From NCBI GenBank assembly GCA_963730115.1, contig CAVSQM010000005.1, positions 127,287 to 191,286 of the forward strand: DNA of 64,000 nt. The letters run 5' to 3'. Origin of the DNA: DASQFQ01 sp963730115 (GTDB lineage Bacteria; Actinomycetota; Thermoleophilia; Solirubrobacterales; Solirubrobacteraceae). The number at the start of each line of letters is the position of its first letter. The first letter of the stretch is position 1. Positions 9,263 through 18,509 of the stretch are shown here, piece by piece. A program made the position numbers and the translations under genes. The notes beneath the pieces are model-generated. The model worked only from the letters and a program-made list of their open reading frames with translations. It was not told where the DNA came from and did not search any database.

Positions 9263-9655
9263 ATGCGCCGCCTCGCCGCCCTCCTCACCTGCCTGGCGCT
9301 GCTCGTGCCCGCACCGGCCGCCTTCGCGCAGGCCGACCCGTTCGGCCCGCTGCCGCAGAGCGCGCCGACGGCGACGCCCACGCCCGAGGACGACGGCGGC
9401 AGCTTCCTCGGGGAGGACGTCGGCCGCACGACGCTCTACATCATCGCCGGCGCGCTGCTCGTCTCGTTCGTGTTCATCGGCTGGTTCATCTCGCGCGACG
9501 CGCGGCGCTCGCTGCCGCAGGACCGGGTCAGCGCGGAGGCCGACCGCCGTCGTCACGACCCGCGCGAGCGCCACCGCCGTCAGCGCGAGAAGGAGCGGGC
9601 GCGCAAGAAGACGCGCGCCCAGAAGCAGGCGCGCAAGGCGCACCGCAAGCGCTAG
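9263..9655 (+). CDS. Secreted/membrane protein with one TM helix and a very basic tail
   Basis: 130 residues. An N-terminal signal peptide (RRLAALLTCLALLVPAPAAF, cut near AFAQA) is followed by a Pro/Thr linker, one membrane segment (TTLYIIAGALLVSFVFIGWF, about residues 56-75) and a strongly basic Arg/Lys-rich C-terminus that should lie in the cytoplasm and might contact nucleic acid or phospholipid. It begins 17 bp after the MATE gene. Such proteins recur in Solirubrobacterales-like genomes but I know no function. Confidence 0.6.
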   Translation: MRRLAALLTCLALLVPAPAAFAQADPFGPLPQSAPTATPTPEDDGGSFLGEDVGRTTLYIIAGALLVSFVFIGWFISRDARRSLPQDRVSAEADRRRHDPRERHRRQREKERARKKTRAQKQARKAHRKR

Positions 9656-10383
9656 CGCAGCGCCGCCTCGATCCGGTCACACACCGTCTCCACCACCTTC
9701 ACGCGCGCCCAGCGCTTGGAGTCGCCCTCGACGAGGTGCCACGGCGCGGTCTCGGTGTCGGTGCGCTCGAGCATGGCCTCGATCGCCGCCGCGTACTGCT
9801 TGCGCCGCTTTCGGTTGCGCCAGTCCTCGTCGGTCAGCTTCCACGACTTCAGCGGGTCGTCGCGGCGCGCCTCGAAGCGCTCCAGCTGCTCCTTGGAGGA
9901 GACGTGCAGCCAGAACTTGATCATCACCATGCCCTCGGCCGCGAGCGTGCCCTCGAACTCGTTGATCTCGTCGTAGGCGCGGGACCACTGCGCCTTGGTG
10001 GCGAACTTCTCCACCCGCTCGACGAGCACGCGCCCGTACCACGAGCGGTCGAGCACGGCCATCCCGCCCCAGCCCGGGAGCGCGGGCCAGAAGCGCCACA
10101 GGAAGTGATGGCGCTTCTCGTCGTAGGTCGGTGCCGCGAACTGCACGACGCGCACGTGGCGCGGGTCGAGCGGGCCCACGAGGCGCTTGATCGCGCCGCC
10201 CTTGCCGCTCGCGTCCCAGCCCTCGAAGACGATGCAGACCGGCGGCCCGAGCTCGCCCGGCCCGATCAGCCCGCCACAGCGCAGACGGAGCTCCAGCAGC
10301 CGGTTCTGGGCGGCTTCGAGCCGCTCAGCCTCCTCCTGCTTGGAGAGCTTCAGTGAGAGATCCAGCTCGTCGAGGCGTCCCAT
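9652..10383 (-). CDS. ppk2: Polyphosphate kinase 2 family protein
   Basis: 243-residue single-domain PPK2 that transfers phosphate between polyphosphate and nucleotides. The Walker A motif GWDASGKGG is at residues 55-63, followed by the VRVVQFAAPTYDEKRHHFLWRF-type lid region, and the Walker B motif LDRSWYGRVLVER. WKLTDEDWRNR and APWHLVEGDSKRWAR are also family landmarks. Whether it makes ATP from ADP (class I), ADP from AMP, or both cannot be told from sequence alone. It converges on the small basic membrane protein gene with a 4-bp overlap. Confidence 0.92.
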   Translation of the reverse strand: MGRLDELDLSLKLSKQEEAERLEAAQNRLLELRLRCGGLIGPGELGPPVCIVFEGWDASGKGGAIKRLVGPLDPRHVRVVQFAAPTYDEKRHHFLWRFWPALPGWGGMAVLDRSWYGRVLVERVEKFATKAQWSRAYDEINEFEGTLAAEGMVMIKFWLHVSSKEQLERFEARRDDPLKSWKLTDEDWRNRKRRKQYAAAIEAMLERTDTETAPWHLVEGDSKRWARVKVVETVCDRIEAALR

Positions 10384-10455
10384 TTGTGCCGATTCGTATC
10401 AAGTCGGCTCGGGTAGGCCTGACTACGCCAACTTTCACTGGGAGGAGAGAGGCTC

Positions 10456-11850
10456 ATGGCATCAGCAGGCCGGCTGGACGCTGCGCAGCCTGCGGCGGAG
10501 GACAAGCAGAACCTGCGCAAGGTCGTCACCGCAAGCTTCATCGGGACGACCATCGAGTGGTACGACTTCTTTCTCTACGGGACGGCTGCAGCCCTCGTCT
10601 TCAACGAGCTGTTCTTCCCCGACGCGGAGCCGATCATCGGCACCCTGGCGGCGCTCGGCACCTACGCCGTCGGGTTCGCCGCGCGGCCGCTGGGCGGCAT
10701 CGTCTTCGGGCACTACGGCGATCGCATCGGGCGCAAGTCGATGCTCGTCCTCTCGCTGCTCATCATGGGCCTCGCGACGTTCCTGATCGGCTGCCTGCCG
10801 ACGCACGCCACGATCGGCGTCGCCGCGCCGGTGCTGCTGGTCCTGCTGCGCTTCGCGCAGGGCATCGGCGTCGGCGGCGAGTGGGGCGGCGCGGTCCTGA
10901 TGTCCGTCGAGCATGCCCCGAAGGGCAAGCGCGGCTTCTTCGGCGCCTGGCCGCAGATGGGCGTCCCCGCCGGCCTGCTGCTCTCGACCGTCGTGTTCAC
11001 CGTGATGCAGAACGTCACCACCGAGGCGCAGTTCATGGCCTGGGGCTGGCGTATCCCGTTCCTGATCTCGATCCTGCTCGTCGCCGTCGGCCTCTTCATC
11101 CGCCTGCGGGTCATGGAGTCGCCGGCTTTCCAGGAGGTCAAGGACACGAACTCGGCGTCCGAGAAGCCGCTCGTCGACCTGGTCAAGACGCACAAGCGCG
11201 ACGTCCTCACCGCGATGGGCATGCGGATCGCCGAGAACGGCACGTTCTACGTCATCACCGTGTTCATCCTCGCCTACGGCGAGGAGGCGCTCGGGCTGGG
11301 CAAGAACACGATGCTGACCGGAGTGATCATCGCCGCCACGATCGGGCTCTTCACGATCCCGTTCTACGGCTGGCTGTCGGACCGGGTCGGGCGCAAGCCG
11401 CTGTACATGGCCGGCGCGGTGTTCTCGCTCGCGTTCGCGTTCCCGTTCTTCATGCTCGTGGACACGAAGGAGCCGGTGCTGATCTGGATCGCGATCGTGC
11501 TCGGCATCAACGTCGGCCACGACCTGATGTACGGGCCGCAGGCCGCGTACTTCAGCGAGCTGTTCGGCACCCGGGTGCGGTACACCGGCGCGTCCGTGGG
11601 CTATCAGCTCGCATCCGTGTTCGCCGGCGGCTTCGCCCCGCTGATCGCGGTCGCGCTGCTGGCGGCGGCCGACGACAAGCCCACCTACGTGGCGATCTAC
11701 ATGGCGGTGATGGCCGTCATCACGGTCGTCGCGACCGCGTTCGCGCGCGAGACCTACCGGGAGGACCTCGCGGACGACACGCCGCGGCCGCCGACCGGGC
11801 GCTTCGTGCGCAAGGAGAGCGCCGACCGGGAGCCCGTGGGGACGGCGTGA
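10456..11850 (+). CDS. MFS transporter, metabolite:H+ symporter type
   Basis: 464 residues, 12 membrane segments. The family is clear from TIEWYDFFLYGTAAALVF, the loop GDRIGRKSMLVLSLL and VGGEWGGAVL, typical of the MHS branch (ShiA, ProP, dicarboxylate and hydroxy-acid carriers). A good ribosome site GGAGGAGAG precedes the ATG. Its stop overlaps the start of the transhydrogenase gene as GTGA, so transporter and enzyme are coupled. The substrate is therefore probably a hydroxy acid such as 4-hydroxybutyrate or a related organic acid; that is inference from context. Confidence 0.88.
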   Translation: MASAGRLDAAQPAAEDKQNLRKVVTASFIGTTIEWYDFFLYGTAAALVFNELFFPDAEPIIGTLAALGTYAVGFAARPLGGIVFGHYGDRIGRKSMLVLSLLIMGLATFLIGCLPTHATIGVAAPVLLVLLRFAQGIGVGGEWGGAVLMSVEHAPKGKRGFFGAWPQMGVPAGLLLSTVVFTVMQNVTTEAQFMAWGWRIPFLISILLVAVGLFIRLRVMESPAFQEVKDTNSASEKPLVDLVKTHKRDVLTAMGMRIAENGTFYVITVFILAYGEEALGLGKNTMLTGVIIAATIGLFTIPFYGWLSDRVGRKPLYMAGAVFSLAFAFPFFMLVDTKEPVLIWIAIVLGINVGHDLMYGPQAAYFSELFGTRVRYTGASVGYQLASVFAGGFAPLIAVALLAAADDKPTYVAIYMAVMAVITVVATAFARETYREDLADDTPRPPTGRFVRKESADREPVGTA

Positions 11851-13157
11851 CGAACGAGACGGTCTTCACCCTCGAAGCGACGCCGATCAAGTTCGGCCCC
11901 GGCGCCTCCGCCGACGCGGGCTGGGAGCTCAAGCGCCTCGGGGCCTCGAGGGTGATGGTGGTCAGTGATCCCGGCATCGTGGGGGCCGGGATCACGGGCC
12001 GGGTCGTGGAGGCGATCGAGGCGGCCGGCATCGAGGCGGTCGTCTTCGCCCGCGCGCGCGTCGAGCCGACCGCCGAGTCGCTGCAGGAGGCGGCCGACTT
12101 CGCGGTCGACGGCGAGTTCGACGGCTTCGTCGGGGTCGGCGGAGGCTCGAGCCTCGACACCGCGAAGGTCGCCGACCTGGTCGCCACGCACCCGGCGCCG
12201 ATCATGGACTACGTCAACCCGCCGGTCGGCGAGGGCAAGAAGCCGCCGGGGCCGCTGCAGCCGCTGCTGGCGATCCCGACCACGGCCGGCACCGGGTCGG
12301 AGGCGACCACCGTCGCCGTCCTCGACGTTCCCGACCAGCGGACGAAGAGCGGCATCTCGCACCGCTACCTGCGCCCGCATCAGGGCATCGTCGACCCCGA
12401 GCTCACGCGCGGGCTCGGCGCCGAGGTCACCTCGTCGTGCGGGCTCGACGTCGTCTGCCACGCGGTCGAGTCATTCGTCTCCAAGCCCTACGACGCGCGC
12501 GAGCGGCCCGAGTCGCCCGACGACCGGCCGCCCTACCAGGGCGCCAACCCGGTCTCCGACGTGTGGTCGGCGAAGGCGCTCGAGTACGGCGGGCGCTACC
12601 TGCGGCGCGCGGTCGACGACGCCGACGACCTCGAGGCGCGCGGGCACATGATGCTCGCCGCCAGCCTGGCCGGGATCGGGTTCGGCTCCGCCGGCGTGCA
12701 CATCCCGCACGCCTGCGCGTATCCGATCGCGTCCTTGAAGCACGAGTACGCGCCGCCCGGCTATCCGAGCGACCACAAGTTCGTCCCGCACGGGTGGTCG
12801 GTGATCGTCACCGCGCCGGCGGCGTTCCGCTACACGTACGAGGCGGACCCGGAGAAGCACCGCCGCGCGGCGGAGCTGATCGCGGGCGAGGCGATCCCCG
12901 ACGCGGACGAGAACACGCTCCCGCAGGTGCTCACCGACCTGATGCGCGACGTCGGCGCGCCGAGCGGCGTGCGCGAGCTCGGCTACGCCGACGAGGACGT
13001 CGACGACCTGGTGGAGGGCGCGCTCAAGCAGCAGCGGCTGCTGGTCGTGTCCCCGCGTGAGCCGTCCGAGGCCGATCTCGCGGAGATCATCCGCGGCTCT
13101 ATGGAGAACTGGTCGACGGCGGGCGCAGCGGCCGGATCACCAGCGCGCGAACGCTGA
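11847..13157 (+). CDS. Iron-containing alcohol dehydrogenase, hydroxyacid-oxoacid transhydrogenase type
   Basis: 436 residues from the GTG at 11847, which overlaps the upstream stop. Family III alcohol dehydrogenase landmarks: FGPGASADAG, the nucleotide-binding GVGGGSSLDTAK (residues 96-107), PTTAGTGSEAT, and metal-binding region DVVCHAVESF and IPHACAYPIA. The insert around YQGANPVSDVWS and the overall length fit hydroxyacid-oxoacid transhydrogenase, which couples oxidation of 4-hydroxybutyrate to succinate semialdehyde with reduction of 2-oxoglutarate. A different 4-hydroxybutyrate or lactaldehyde-type dehydrogenase is possible. Confidence 0.87.
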   Translation: MTNETVFTLEATPIKFGPGASADAGWELKRLGASRVMVVSDPGIVGAGITGRVVEAIEAAGIEAVVFARARVEPTAESLQEAADFAVDGEFDGFVGVGGGSSLDTAKVADLVATHPAPIMDYVNPPVGEGKKPPGPLQPLLAIPTTAGTGSEATTVAVLDVPDQRTKSGISHRYLRPHQGIVDPELTRGLGAEVTSSCGLDVVCHAVESFVSKPYDARERPESPDDRPPYQGANPVSDVWSAKALEYGGRYLRRAVDDADDLEARGHMMLAASLAGIGFGSAGVHIPHACAYPIASLKHEYAPPGYPSDHKFVPHGWSVIVTAPAAFRYTYEADPEKHRRAAELIAGEAIPDADENTLPQVLTDLMRDVGAPSGVRELGYADEDVDDLVEGALKQQRLLVVSPREPSEADLAEIIRGSMENWSTAGAAAGSPARER

Positions 13158-13569
13158 ACACTGCGTCGTCGCGGCCGAGCCGCGCGACCGGCTGCGGGAG
13201 CCCCTCGAAGCGGCCCTCGCCGCGGTAGTCGGCGAAGCGCACGGCGTGGCCGTCGCGCACGAACACCAGCAGCTCGCCGGTGCGGAACTGCAGGTCGCCC
13301 TTCCACTCGCTGCCGAGCGCGTTCGTGACGTCCTCGCGCGTGGCGTCCCGCCCCGCGATCAGCAGCGTGTCCCACTCGAAGTCGGTGACGTCCGCGAGGT
13401 CGACGTCCTCCCCGCGCTGCTCGGCGGTGCCGATCTCGCGCGTGATGCTCTCGGCGAGCAGGTTGTCGACCGCGATCGCGTCCTCGTCGCGGTTGAGGTA
13501 GACGACGAGGCCGAGGACCAGGAGGGCGAGCGCCAGGGCGGCGCCGACGGCCGTGAGCGCTCGGGCCAT
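13099..13569 (-). CDS. Single-pass membrane-anchored hypothetical protein
   Basis: 156 residues. One N-terminal hydrophobic helix (residues 5-25, VGAALALALLVLGLVVYL) anchors an extracytoplasmic domain of about 125 residues with alternating beta-like segments (FEWDTLLIAG, ELLVFVRDGHAVRFADY). No family recognised. The 3' end overlaps the transhydrogenase gene by 59 bp in convergent orientation, and the start lies 31 bp from the divergent ileS. It may be an envelope protein; nothing more can be said. Confidence 0.6.
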   Translation of the reverse strand: MARALTAVGAALALALLVLGLVVYLNRDEDAIAVDNLLAESITREIGTAEQRGEDVDLADVTDFEWDTLLIAGRDATREDVTNALGSEWKGDLQFRTGELLVFVRDGHAVRFADYRGEGRFEGLPQPVARLGRDDAVFSVRALVIRPLRPPSTSSP

Positions 13570-13600
13570 GGCCGCACCCTAGACCTACACTCTTCGCTCC

Positions 13601-16600
13601 GTGCCACCGCATCGCCCGCTCCCCAAGACGCCCGACTTCCCCGCCCTCGAGCAGGCGGTGCTCGAACGCTGGCGGGAGCGCGACGTCTTCCGCGAGTCGG
13701 TGCGCCGCCGCCAGGGCGCCGAGGAGTTCGTGTTCTACGAGGGGCCGCCGACCGCCAACGGGCGCCCCGGCTCCCACCACGTGCTCGCGCGCGTGTTCAA
13801 GGACATCTTCCCGCGCTACCAGACGATGCTCGGCAAGTACGTCGAGCGCAAGGGCGGCTGGGACTGCCACGGCCTGCCGGTCGAGATCGCGGTCGAGCAG
13901 AAGCTCGGGTTCCACAACAAGCACGACATCGAGCGCTACGGCATCGCCGAGTTCAACGCGCAGTGCCGCGAGTCGGTGTTCGAGTTCCTCGAGGACTGGA
14001 ACGCGCTGACCGAGCGGATCGGCTTCTGGGTCGACATCGAGCACCCGTACCGCACGCTCGACACCACGTACATCGAGTCCGTCTGGTGGGCGCTGAAGAC
14101 GATGTGGGAGCGCGACCTGCTGTTCGAGGGCCACCGGGTCGTGCCGTACTGCGTGCGCTGCGGGACTGCGCTCAGCTCGCACGAGGTGGCGCAGGGCTAC
14201 GAGGACGTCGAGGACCCCTCGATCTACGTCACGTTCCCGGTCACCGAGCCCGTCGGCCCGCTGCGCGCCGGCGACCGGCTGCTGGCCTGGACGACGACGC
14301 CGTGGACCGTGCTCTCGCACGCCGCGCTCGCGGTCGCGCCGGATCTGACGTACGCGCGCACCGAGGACGGCTACGTGCTGGCGGAGGCGCGGGTGCAGGC
14401 GGTGCTCGGCGAGGACGCGCGCGTCGTCGATCGCTTCAGCGGCAGCGAGATCCTCGGCACGCGCTACGAGCCGCCGTTCGACTTCATCAAGACCGAGGAG
14501 TTCGGGCCCAAGGGCCACACCGTGCTGCCCGGCGACTTCGTCAGCGCCGACGACGGCACCGGCATCGTGCACACCTCGATCTCGTTCGGCGAGGACGACT
14601 ACCGGCTCGGCCAGGAGCAGGGGATCGCGGTCATCAACCCGGTGCGGCTCGACGGCACCTACGTCGACCGCATGGGGCCGTACGCCGGGCGCTGGGTCAA
14701 GGAGGCCGACCCCGACATCGTCGAGGACCTGCGCGAGCGCGGGCGGCTGCTGCGCGCCGAGAGCTATCTGCACGCCTATCCGCACTGCTGGCGCTGCGGG
14801 ACGCCGCTCCTCTACTACGCCAAGCCGTCGTGGTTCGTGGGCACCTCGAAGGTGCGCGACCGGCTGCTCGCCGCCAACGAGACCGTCGATTGGCACCCCG
14901 AGCACATCAAGCACGGCCGCATGGGGCGCTGGTTGGAGAACAACGTCGACTGGGCGATCTCGCGCGAGCGCTACTGGGGCACGCCGCTGCCGGTGTGGCG
15001 CTGCACGAACGGCCACACCGAGTGCATCGGGTCGCTCGGGGAGCTGGCGGAGAAGTCGGGCGACGAATTGGACGATCCGCACCGCCCGTTCGTCGACACG
15101 CCGACGTGGGACTGCGCGGAGTGCGGCGAGGCGATGCAGCGCGTGCCCGACGTGATCGACGTCTGGTTCGACTCCGGCTGCATGCCGTTCGCGCAGCACC
15201 ACGCGCCGTTCGAGAACGAGGACGTCTTCGAGCAGCGCTTCCCCGCGAACTACATCTGCGAGGCGATCGACCAGACGCGCGGCTGGTTCTACTCGCTGAT
15301 CGCGGTCTCGACGCTGCTGTTCGACGAGGCGCCCTACAAGACCGTGCTGGTCCTCGGGCACATCGCCGACCCCGACGGCAAGAAGATGTCGAAGTCGCTG
15401 GGGAACATCGTCGTCCCGTGGGAGGTCATCGACAAGCACGGCGCCGACGCGTTCCGCTGGTACTTCCTCACCTCGAAGCAGCCGTGGGACGGCTACCTGT
15501 TCTCGGAGCGGACGGTCGGGGAGTCCGTGCGCCAGTTCCTGCTCCAGCTGTGGAACACGTACGGGTTCTACGTCATGTACGCGAACGTCAACGACGTCAC
15601 CGAGCACAGCGGGCCGGCGACGGATCTCGACCGCTGGGCGCTCTCGCGGTTGAGCGCGACCGTCGAGATCGTCCGCGACCGGCTGGACCACTACGACGCC
15701 ACCCGCGCCGGCCAGGCGATCGCGGCGTTCGTCGACGAGCTCTCGAACTGGTACGTGCGGCGCTCGCGCCGGCGTTTCTGGGACGGCGACCCGGCGGCGT
15801 TCGGGACGCTGCACACCTGCCTCGTGACCGTCGCCAAGCTGCTGGCCCCGTTCACGCCGTTCGTCGCCGACGAGATCTACGACAACCTCGACGGGTCGGA
15901 GCCGAGCGTGCATCTGGAGGACTTCCCGGTGCCGGCTCAGCGCGACGAGCAGCTCGAATTCGACATGGGCGTCGCGCGCGAGACGGTCGGCCTGGGTCTC
16001 TCCGCCCGTTCGCAGTCCAAGCTCAAGGTGCGCCAGCCGCTCCGGGCCGCGGTGGTCGTGGCCGCGGACCGCGAGCGCGGCGCGCTGGACCGCCTCGGCG
16101 ACGTCGTGCGCGAGGAGCTCAACGTCAAGGAGATCCGCTACGTCGCGCAGGCCGACGAGCTCGGCTCCTACGAGATCAAGCCGAACTACCGCGCGCTCGG
16201 GCCGCGCTTCGGCAAGGCGATGCCGCAGGTCGCGGCGGCGGTGGCGGCGCTGGAGCCCGCCCACGTCGCGGCCGCGCTGCGCGAGGGGCGGCCGGTCGGC
16301 GTCAGCATCGACGGCCACGACCACGACCTCGGCCCTGACGACCTCGCGCTGGTCATGAAGCCGCTCGAGGGCTACCAGCTCGAGCGCGAGGGCTCACACG
16401 CGGTCGCGCTCGAGCTCGAGCTCGACGACGAGCTCCGCCGTGAGGGCCTCGCCCGCGAGGTCGTCCACGCGGTGCAGAACGCGCGCAAGTCGGCCGGCCT
16501 CGAGGTCGAGGACCGGATCGAGCTGCGCCTGGGCGGCGACGACGAGCTGATCGCCGCCGCGCGCGAGCACGAGCCCTACGTCAGCGGCGAGGTCCTGGCG

Positions 16601-16687
16601 ACCTCGGTCGCGTACGACGCCGACGGCGACGGCACCGCCGCGACCATCGAGGGTCGCGAGCTGCGGATCGCGCTGGCGCGGGCCTAG
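13601..16687 (+). CDS. ileS: Isoleucyl-tRNA synthetase
   Basis: 1028-residue class I synthetase charging tRNA-Ile. The HIGH-like ATP site is in PPTANGRPGSHHVL (residues 49-62), GGWDCHGLPVEIAVE follows, the CP1 editing domain contains LAWTTTPWTVLSH and DDGTGIVHTS, and KMSKS is at residues 595-599. DVWFDSGCMPFAQHH and IDQTRGWFYSL are also canonical. The long C-terminal part without the usual zinc site of the short bacterial form suggests the eukaryote-like IleRS2 type, which is often mupirocin tolerant; that assignment is from general appearance only. Start is GTG. Confidence 0.96.
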   Translation: MPPHRPLPKTPDFPALEQAVLERWRERDVFRESVRRRQGAEEFVFYEGPPTANGRPGSHHVLARVFKDIFPRYQTMLGKYVERKGGWDCHGLPVEIAVEQKLGFHNKHDIERYGIAEFNAQCRESVFEFLEDWNALTERIGFWVDIEHPYRTLDTTYIESVWWALKTMWERDLLFEGHRVVPYCVRCGTALSSHEVAQGYEDVEDPSIYVTFPVTEPVGPLRAGDRLLAWTTTPWTVLSHAALAVAPDLTYARTEDGYVLAEARVQAVLGEDARVVDRFSGSEILGTRYEPPFDFIKTEEFGPKGHTVLPGDFVSADDGTGIVHTSISFGEDDYRLGQEQGIAVINPVRLDGTYVDRMGPYAGRWVKEADPDIVEDLRERGRLLRAESYLHAYPHCWRCGTPLLYYAKPSWFVGTSKVRDRLLAANETVDWHPEHIKHGRMGRWLENNVDWAISRERYWGTPLPVWRCTNGHTECIGSLGELAEKSGDELDDPHRPFVDTPTWDCAECGEAMQRVPDVIDVWFDSGCMPFAQHHAPFENEDVFEQRFPANYICEAIDQTRGWFYSLIAVSTLLFDEAPYKTVLVLGHIADPDGKKMSKSLGNIVVPWEVIDKHGADAFRWYFLTSKQPWDGYLFSERTVGESVRQFLLQLWNTYGFYVMYANVNDVTEHSGPATDLDRWALSRLSATVEIVRDRLDHYDATRAGQAIAAFVDELSNWYVRRSRRRFWDGDPAAFGTLHTCLVTVAKLLAPFTPFVADEIYDNLDGSEPSVHLEDFPVPAQRDEQLEFDMGVARETVGLGLSARSQSKLKVRQPLRAAVVVAADRERGALDRLGDVVREELNVKEIRYVAQADELGSYEIKPNYRALGPRFGKAMPQVAAAVAALEPAHVAAALREGRPVGVSIDGHDHDLGPDDLALVMKPLEGYQLEREGSHAVALELELDDELRREGLAREVVHAVQNARKSAGLEVEDRIELRLGGDDELIAAAREHEPYVSGEVLATSVAYDADGDGTAATIEGRELRIALARA

Positions 16688-17007
16688 GCCAGAGCCGGCT
16701 CGAGCTCGGCCTCGAGGCGGCGCTTGGGCATGGCGCCCTGGATGCGCTTGGCCTCCTGGCCGTTGCGGAAGAGCACCATCGTGGGGATCGCGAGGATCTG
16801 GTAGTTCGCGGCGGTCTGCTGGTTCTCGTCGATGTTGAGCTTGACGATCCGCAGGTTGTCCCGCTCGTCGGCGATCTCCTCGAGGACCGGGGCGACGACG
16901 CGGCACGGGCCGCACCACGGCGCCCAGAAGTCGACCAGCACGGGCTGCTCGGACTCGATGACCTCGGCCTGGAAGTCTGAGTCGGTCACGTGCTTGATGT
17001 CGGCCAT
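16684..17007 (-). CDS. trxA: Thioredoxin
   Basis: 107-residue thioredoxin with the active site WCGPC at residues 31-35, the conserved cis-Pro in AIPTMVLF and the FRNGQEAKRIQGA segment. It reduces protein disulfides and would serve the thioredoxin-linked arsenate reductase found at 41.9 kb. The ATG at 17007 was chosen over one at 17055 because a ribosome site (AAAGGAC) lies about 8-14 nt upstream of 17007. Its stop overlaps the ileS stop in convergent orientation. Confidence 0.95.
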   Translation of the reverse strand: MADIKHVTDSDFQAEVIESEQPVLVDFWAPWCGPCRVVAPVLEEIADERDNLRIVKLNIDENQQTAANYQILAIPTMVLFRNGQEAKRIQGAMPKRRLEAELEPALA

Positions 17008-17058
17008 GTGGGGTTCGGTCCTTTCGCGGTGGCTTGCTTCAGAAAGTATAGCCACGGC

Positions 17059-17757
17059 TTACCCGGCGACGCCGATGAGCAGACGCGGGGTCACCCACGT
17101 CTCCACCGCCGCCGCGGCGATGACGATCGGGATCGCGATCGCCACCGTCACGAACGTCGCCGCCAGCAGCTCGTTCCACTGCTTGCGGCGGCTGGCGATC
17201 GTCCACGCCGCGAGCGGCAGGAAGAGCGCGAACAGCTCCGGGATCGCGTGCACCGACAGCGTCAGCAGCAGGAGCGCCGGCGACACGTCGAGCTGCGCCG
17301 AGAGCGTCGAGGCCGCGCCGCCCAGCGCGTACGCCTGCGTGGCGAGCGAGAACATCGTCGCGGCGACCACGAAGCCGATCGCCAGCGGGCCGGCCTTGTC
17401 GTGGATCCAGCGCCAGACGCCGGAGTAGCCCTCCGCCACCTGCGGCAGCGACGAGCCGGCCATGAAGCCCGCCACGCAGGCGAAGCCGTGGAGCGCGAGC
17501 ACGAGCCCGTTGCGGTAGAGGACGAAGCCGAAGTCGCTGAGCTCGGCCGGCTGGTAGAGGCCGGCGAAGTAGACGGGCGTGAGGTCGGGCGTCGAGATCC
17601 GCGAGATCAGCCAGGTGGCGAACAGCAGCGCGAGCGCGATCGCCAAGCTGCCCAGCGCCCACGGGCGCAGGGGGACGGCGGGCTTGGCCGCCCAGCGGCG
17701 CAGCGCGTCTCGGGTGTCGTCCCACCCCTGGACGAGGGCCATGTTCTCGGCGTTCAC
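17059..17757 (-). CDS. SpoIIM/DUF95-like multi-pass membrane protein
   Basis: 232 residues with about six hydrophobic segments. Features of the stage II sporulation protein M superfamily are visible: a segment of the type NGLVLALHGFACVAGFMAG and a later SVHAIPELFALFLPLAAW, matching the conserved His/Pro-Glu membrane motif. The GTG at 17757 overlaps the stop of the glycosyltransferase gene as GTGA; an ATG at 17742 is an alternative. The organism need not sporulate; many actinobacteria carry such proteins with unknown roles in the envelope. Confidence 0.65.
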   Translation of the reverse strand: MNAENMALVQGWDDTRDALRRWAAKPAVPLRPWALGSLAIALALLFATWLISRISTPDLTPVYFAGLYQPAELSDFGFVLYRNGLVLALHGFACVAGFMAGSSLPQVAEGYSGVWRWIHDKAGPLAIGFVVAATMFSLATQAYALGGAASTLSAQLDVSPALLLLTLSVHAIPELFALFLPLAAWTIASRRKQWNELLAATFVTVAIAIPIVIAAAAVETWVTPRLLIGVAG

Positions 17758-18503
17758 CCTCTTGGTGTCGGCAGCTTCGTGCCCGAGGATGAGCGCAGCG
17801 CGGGCACGATCCAGGCCGCCTCGAGCGCGATCCGCGGCGTCATCTTCGAGCGCCCGGCGTCGCGCTCGCGGAACACGATCGGGGCCTCGATCACCCGCAG
17901 GCCGCGGGAAAGCGCGCGATAGGTCAGCTCGACCTGGAAGGCGTAGCCCTGCGAGCGCACCGTCGCGGGCTCGATCGCCCGCAGCGCGCCGGCGCGCCAG
18001 GTCTTGAGCCCGCCGGTGAGGTCGCGGACCGGGACGCGTAGCACGGCGCGCGCGTACAGGCAGCCGGCGCGCGACACCGCGCGCCGCGCCGGGTGCCACC
18101 CGACGATGCCGCCGCCGGGCACGTAGCGCGAGCCGAGCGCGAGGTCGGCGCCGCTGCGGGCAAGCTCGATCAGGCCCGGGAGCGCACCCGGGTCGTGCGA
18201 GCCGTCGGCGTCCATCTGGCACACGAGCTCCGCGCCGTCCGCGAGCGCGCGGCCGAAGCCCGCGACGTAGGCGCTGCCGAGGCCGAGCTTGCGGGGCCGG
18301 TGGATGACGTCGGCGCCGAGCCGCTCGGCGAGCGCGCCGGTGCCGTCGGGCGAGGCGTCGTCGACGACGAGGATGCGGAGGTCCTCCTCGGCGAGCGCCG
18401 CGCGGGCGCCCGTGATGACGACTTCGAGGCCGTCGGCCTCGTCGTAGGTGGGGAGGATGAGCCAGACGGGGCCGGGCACGCGCTGGGCCCGTACGCTAGA
18501 CAC
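17754..18503 (-). CDS. Polyprenol-phosphate mannosyltransferase-like GT2 glycosyltransferase
   Basis: 249 residues, GT-A fold family 2. WLILPTYDEADGLEVVI, LVVDDASPDGTGALAERLG, CQMDADGSHDPGALP (DXD motif) and DLALGSRYVPGGGI are the standard landmarks of dolichol/polyprenol-phosphate mannose synthases. There is no C-terminal GtrA-like membrane domain, so the chain is the soluble Dpm1 type. It would load mannose onto polyprenyl phosphate for cell-envelope glycans. The start at GTG 18503 lies 6 bp from the divergent polX, and its stop is coupled to the SpoIIM-like protein. Confidence 0.88.
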   Translation of the reverse strand: MSSVRAQRVPGPVWLILPTYDEADGLEVVITGARAALAEEDLRILVVDDASPDGTGALAERLGADVIHRPRKLGLGSAYVAGFGRALADGAELVCQMDADGSHDPGALPGLIELARSGADLALGSRYVPGGGIVGWHPARRAVSRAGCLYARAVLRVPVRDLTGGLKTWRAGALRAIEPATVRSQGYAFQVELTYRALSRGLRVIEAPIVFRERDAGRSKMTPRIALEAAWIVPALRSSSGTKLPTPRG

Positions 18504-18509
18504 CGCGCC

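Noticed and set aside
5975..9655. Open frame of 1226 codons on the plus strand
   Set aside because: Most of it lies out of frame with dipeptidase and MATE genes and antisense to the hydrolase; only the last 130 codons (from 9263) read as a protein.
12983..16324. Open frame of 1113 codons antisense to ileS
   Set aside because: Long Arg/Asp/Val-rich antisense frame produced by high-GC codon bias; ileS on the plus strand has all synthetase motifs.
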